From assembly GCA_001310715.1 (NCBI GenBank), contig BAXV01000032.1, positions 1-43,700 on the forward strand: a DNA stretch of 43,700 bases. The letters are read 5' to 3'. Below are positions 41,404 through 43,700 of this stretch, piece by piece (position 1 is the stretch's first letter; every line of letters begins with the position of its first letter). Source of the DNA: Pseudovibrio sp. JCM 19062. Lineage in GTDB: Bacteria > Pseudomonadota > Alphaproteobacteria > Rhizobiales > Stappiaceae. Both the position numbers and the translations under genes were made by a program. The notes below the pieces were generated by a model. The model saw only the letters and a list, made by a program, of their open reading frames with translations. It was not told the origin of the DNA and did not search any database.

Positions 41404-42507
41404 ATGGCAATTCGATTTTCACATATTCTGGCTTTGGGGCTTACCGCCGGGATCGGTATTTGGATGGCGACCGGCACCAGCATTGTTATGGGTCAAGGTA
41501 CAAGTGAGGATTCCCCTCCACCACCAGCTGAAAGAGTGAAAGCTCTGGGTAATGTTCCATTTGCCGTGAAAGTGGAAACCCTTACAGCAACCGAGCGCAC
41601 CCCCTATTTGGAAATGCGCGGACGCACACAGGCTGCGACCCGCATTGAGGTCCATGCAGAAACGGCTGGTGTTGTTCGCGCGCGCCCTGCAAGCGAAGGT
41701 ATGTTCGTGCGCAAGGGCGACCTGCTCTGCTCGCTTGACCGGGGTGCCCGTGAAGCCCGGGTTCTTCAGGCGAACGCATTGCTGGCACAGGCCAATATTG
41801 ATTATGAAGCAGCCACAAAGCTGAACGACCGCGGCTTTTCTGCCGCAAATCGCGTCATTGCCCTTAAAGCTACACGGGATGCTGCCAGTGCGCAGCTTCA
41901 GGAAGTGGAGCTGGAACTGGAGCGTACCGAAATCCGCGCACCAATTGATGGGATTATCGAATCACCGCTGACTGACGTGGGTGCTATGCTGGGCGTTGGC
42001 AAAGTGTGTGCAACAATTATGGCACCGGACCCAATGCTTGCCATCGGTGCTGTTTCTGAATCCAAGATTCAGGATGTGAAAGTTGGACAGAGCGCTGTTG
42101 TGAATATGGTTACCGGTCAATCGGTTGAAGGGAAAGTCAGCTATATTGCAAGCTCAGCAGATCCGGACACACGCACATTCCGCGTGGAAGTGGAATTGCC
42201 GAACCCTGACTTTGCCTTGAAAGACGGAGTGACCACAAGCACGCTGTTGCAGCTTGGCAAACAGAGAGCCCATTTTGTTTCTCCGGGCATTTTGACCCTT
42301 GCGGACAATGGGGACATTGGTCTGCGTGGCGTTGATGCTGACAATAAGGTTGTTTTTTTACCCTGTTGAGATGATTGGCGGCGACACAAAGGCGTTTGGC
42401 TTAAAGGGCTGCCTGAAAAAGTAACCATTATTACTGTCGGTCAGGACTTCGTTAAAGAGGGCCGCGTTGTTCACCCCGTTTTTGAAACCGCGGAGGTTTC
42501 ACAATGA
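41404..42507 (+). CDS. RND periplasmic adaptor protein (two frame breaks)
   Basis: Membrane-fusion protein of the second efflux system. ATG 41404 has GGAGAG upstream and gives MAIRFSHILALGLTAGIGIWMATG as anchor/signal; an in-frame TTG at 41329 overlapping the padR stop is less likely. Lipoyl halves TRIEVHAETAGVVRARPASEGMFVRKGDLLCSLD and TEIRAPIDGIIESPLTDVGAMLGVG flank a coiled-coil hairpin, then the beta-barrel DVKVGQSAVVN. The C-terminus needs repair: the seven-T run 42353-42359 is one too long (then VVFYPVEMIGGD) and one base is missing near 42395 (WLKGLPEKVTIITVGQDFVKEGRVV). The stop TGA 42505-42507 then overlaps the permease ATG, as expected for a coupled pair. About 367 residues. Confidence 0.92.
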
Positions 42508-43700
42508 TTTCCATGCTGGAAGGGGTGCTCCATCGCCCCAAAACAGTTTTTGTGATGATGCTGTTCATGGTGATTGCGGGCATTATGTCCTACATCGCAA
42601 TCCCCAAGGAAGCAGCTCCTGATATTGATGTTCCTTTCTTTTATGTCTCTGTTGGCCAGTCCGGCATTTCCCCTGAAGACGGGGCCCGGCTGATCGGTCA
42701 ACCTATGGAGACCGAACTGCGCGGTCTTGAGGGGCTGAAGGAGATCACCACGATTGCCGCGGAAGGCCATGTGGGGATCCTGCTCGAGTTCGACATCGGT
42801 GTTGATAAAGACAAAGCACTGCTGGACGTTCGCGAGAAAGTGGACACGGCGAAAAGCAAGATCCCGGCGGACGCCAACGAGCCGACTGTCAGCACGCACA
42901 ATATGGCTTTACAACCGACAATGACCATCGCCCTTTCCGGTGATGTGCCAGCACGCACGCTGTACCGTATTGCGGATCGTCTGAAAGAGAGATCGAATCC
43001 ATTGCCTCGGTCAAAGAGGTTGAGCTCACAGGCCAGCGCGATGAGCAGCTAGAAGTGATCATCGATACGCTCAAGATGGAAAGCTACTCCATTAGCCAGA
43101 ATGAGCTTGTCAATGCGCTTCAGATGAACAACCAGCTGATTGCCGCGGGTTTCATTGACGGTGGTGCCGGGCGTTTCAACATCAAGGTACCGGGTCTGAT
43201 CCTTGACGCGGATGATGTTTATTCATTGCCGGTGAAACAATCCGGTGAAGGTGTTGTAACCCTTGGCGATATCGCCTCGATCAAACGTACCTTCAAAGAT
43301 GCAAGCACCTTTACGCTGGTGAATGGTCAGCCTGCTGTTTCTCTGGATGTGGTCAAACGTATTGGCGAGAACATCATCGAGAATAACGCAGCTGTTCGAA
43401 AGGTGGTTGAAGAAGTCACCAAGGACCTGCCACCAACGGTGACAGTCAGCTATATGCTGGACGTTTCCGACAACATCTTCAAGGTTCTGAGCTCGCTTGA
43501 ATCGTCCATCATGACGGCGATCTTCCTAGTGATGATTGTTGTGGTGGCCGCGCTTGGTTTGCGCTCTGCTGTTCTTGTTGGTCTCGCCATTCCAACCAGC
43601 TTTATGCTGGGTTTCCTGACGCTGACAACCATTGGCATGACCGTGAACAACATGGTGATGTTCGGCCTTGTGCTGACTGTTGGTATGCTGGTGGACGGCG
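42504..43700 (+). CDS. RND efflux permease, N-terminal part (cut by window edge, one frame break)
   Basis: Inner-membrane pump subunit partnered with the preceding adaptor, whose stop codon overlaps this ATG. The first helix is RPKTVFVMMLFMVIAGIMSYIAIPKEAAPDIDVP, with the P-x-x-x-x-P-x-[IV] pattern of RND pumps, and the visible part ends in the helix-4 region GMTVNNMVMFGLVLTVGMLVDG, just before the proton-relay residues. One base is missing at about 42984-42990; with it RLKDEIESIASVKEVELTGQ is continuous to the right edge. About 399 residues are seen of an expected 1000 or more. The pump differs clearly from the leftward one at 33544-36704. Confidence 0.92.

Overview
The window is a stretch of chromosome from an alphaproteobacterium, most likely a marine member of the Hyphomicrobiales close to Stappiaceae (Pseudovibrio/Labrenzia-like). 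This rests on the gene order fabD | rpsF-rpsR-rplI-dnaB-alr-radA-cvpA-purF-SDR, the yfgM-bamB-der block, a PuuE-type allantoinase, and a dispersed-repeat-like element at 10042-10146 that resembles repeats I associate with that group. The genus is an inference and needs a database search.

Layout. 1-10013: housekeeping genes for fatty-acid initiation (fabD, leftward), ribosomal proteins S6, S18 and L9, replicative helicase, alanine racemase, RadA, CvpA, PurF and a short-chain dehydrogenase. 10042-14591: the repeat, an inositol-monophosphatase-family gene and the leftward operon yfgM-like - bamB - der. 14818-17831: two adjacent NnrU paralogues, a stand-alone PilZ protein, a DksA/TraR protein and a methyltransferase. 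17973-24972: guaA, a MarR regulator, a TPR protein, a NOP-type rRNA methyltransferase and guaB. 25302-28874: a DHA2-type exporter, then the coupled pair ppx/gppA - rlmE. 29461-29659: two identical tRNA-Gln(CUG) genes. 29782-33537: accessory hydrolases (SDR, DUF2817/M14-like peptidase, nucleoside hydrolase) and a poorly resolved 800-base stretch. 33544-43700: two unrelated RND efflux loci pointing away from each other, with an L,D-transpeptidase and an allantoinase between them; the right-hand one has its own PadR regulator and a clear 33-bp operator-like inverted repeat.

The dominant property of this sequence is frame damage. About two thirds of the protein genes, including essential single-copy ones (rpsF, rpsR, dnaB, alr, der, guaB), are broken by close to fifty one- or two-base indels. 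In nearly every case the downstream frame continues the same protein, and most events are loss of one base from a run of two or more identical bases. This fits sequencing/assembly homopolymer error, not gene decay. I give each gene its full inferred extent and say where the frame must be repaired.

Functionally, purF, guaA and guaB cover the first step and the GMP branch of purine synthesis, while the nucleoside hydrolase and allantoinase act in purine salvage and breakdown; they are scattered rather than in one operon. I found no CRISPR array, phage, insertion sequence or complete novel defence system. The most interesting non-routine features are the PadR operator, the repeat that supplies the stop codon of the phosphatase gene, the long basic N-terminus of the Ppx/GppA protein, the paired NnrU genes and the unassigned 32758-33543 stretch.
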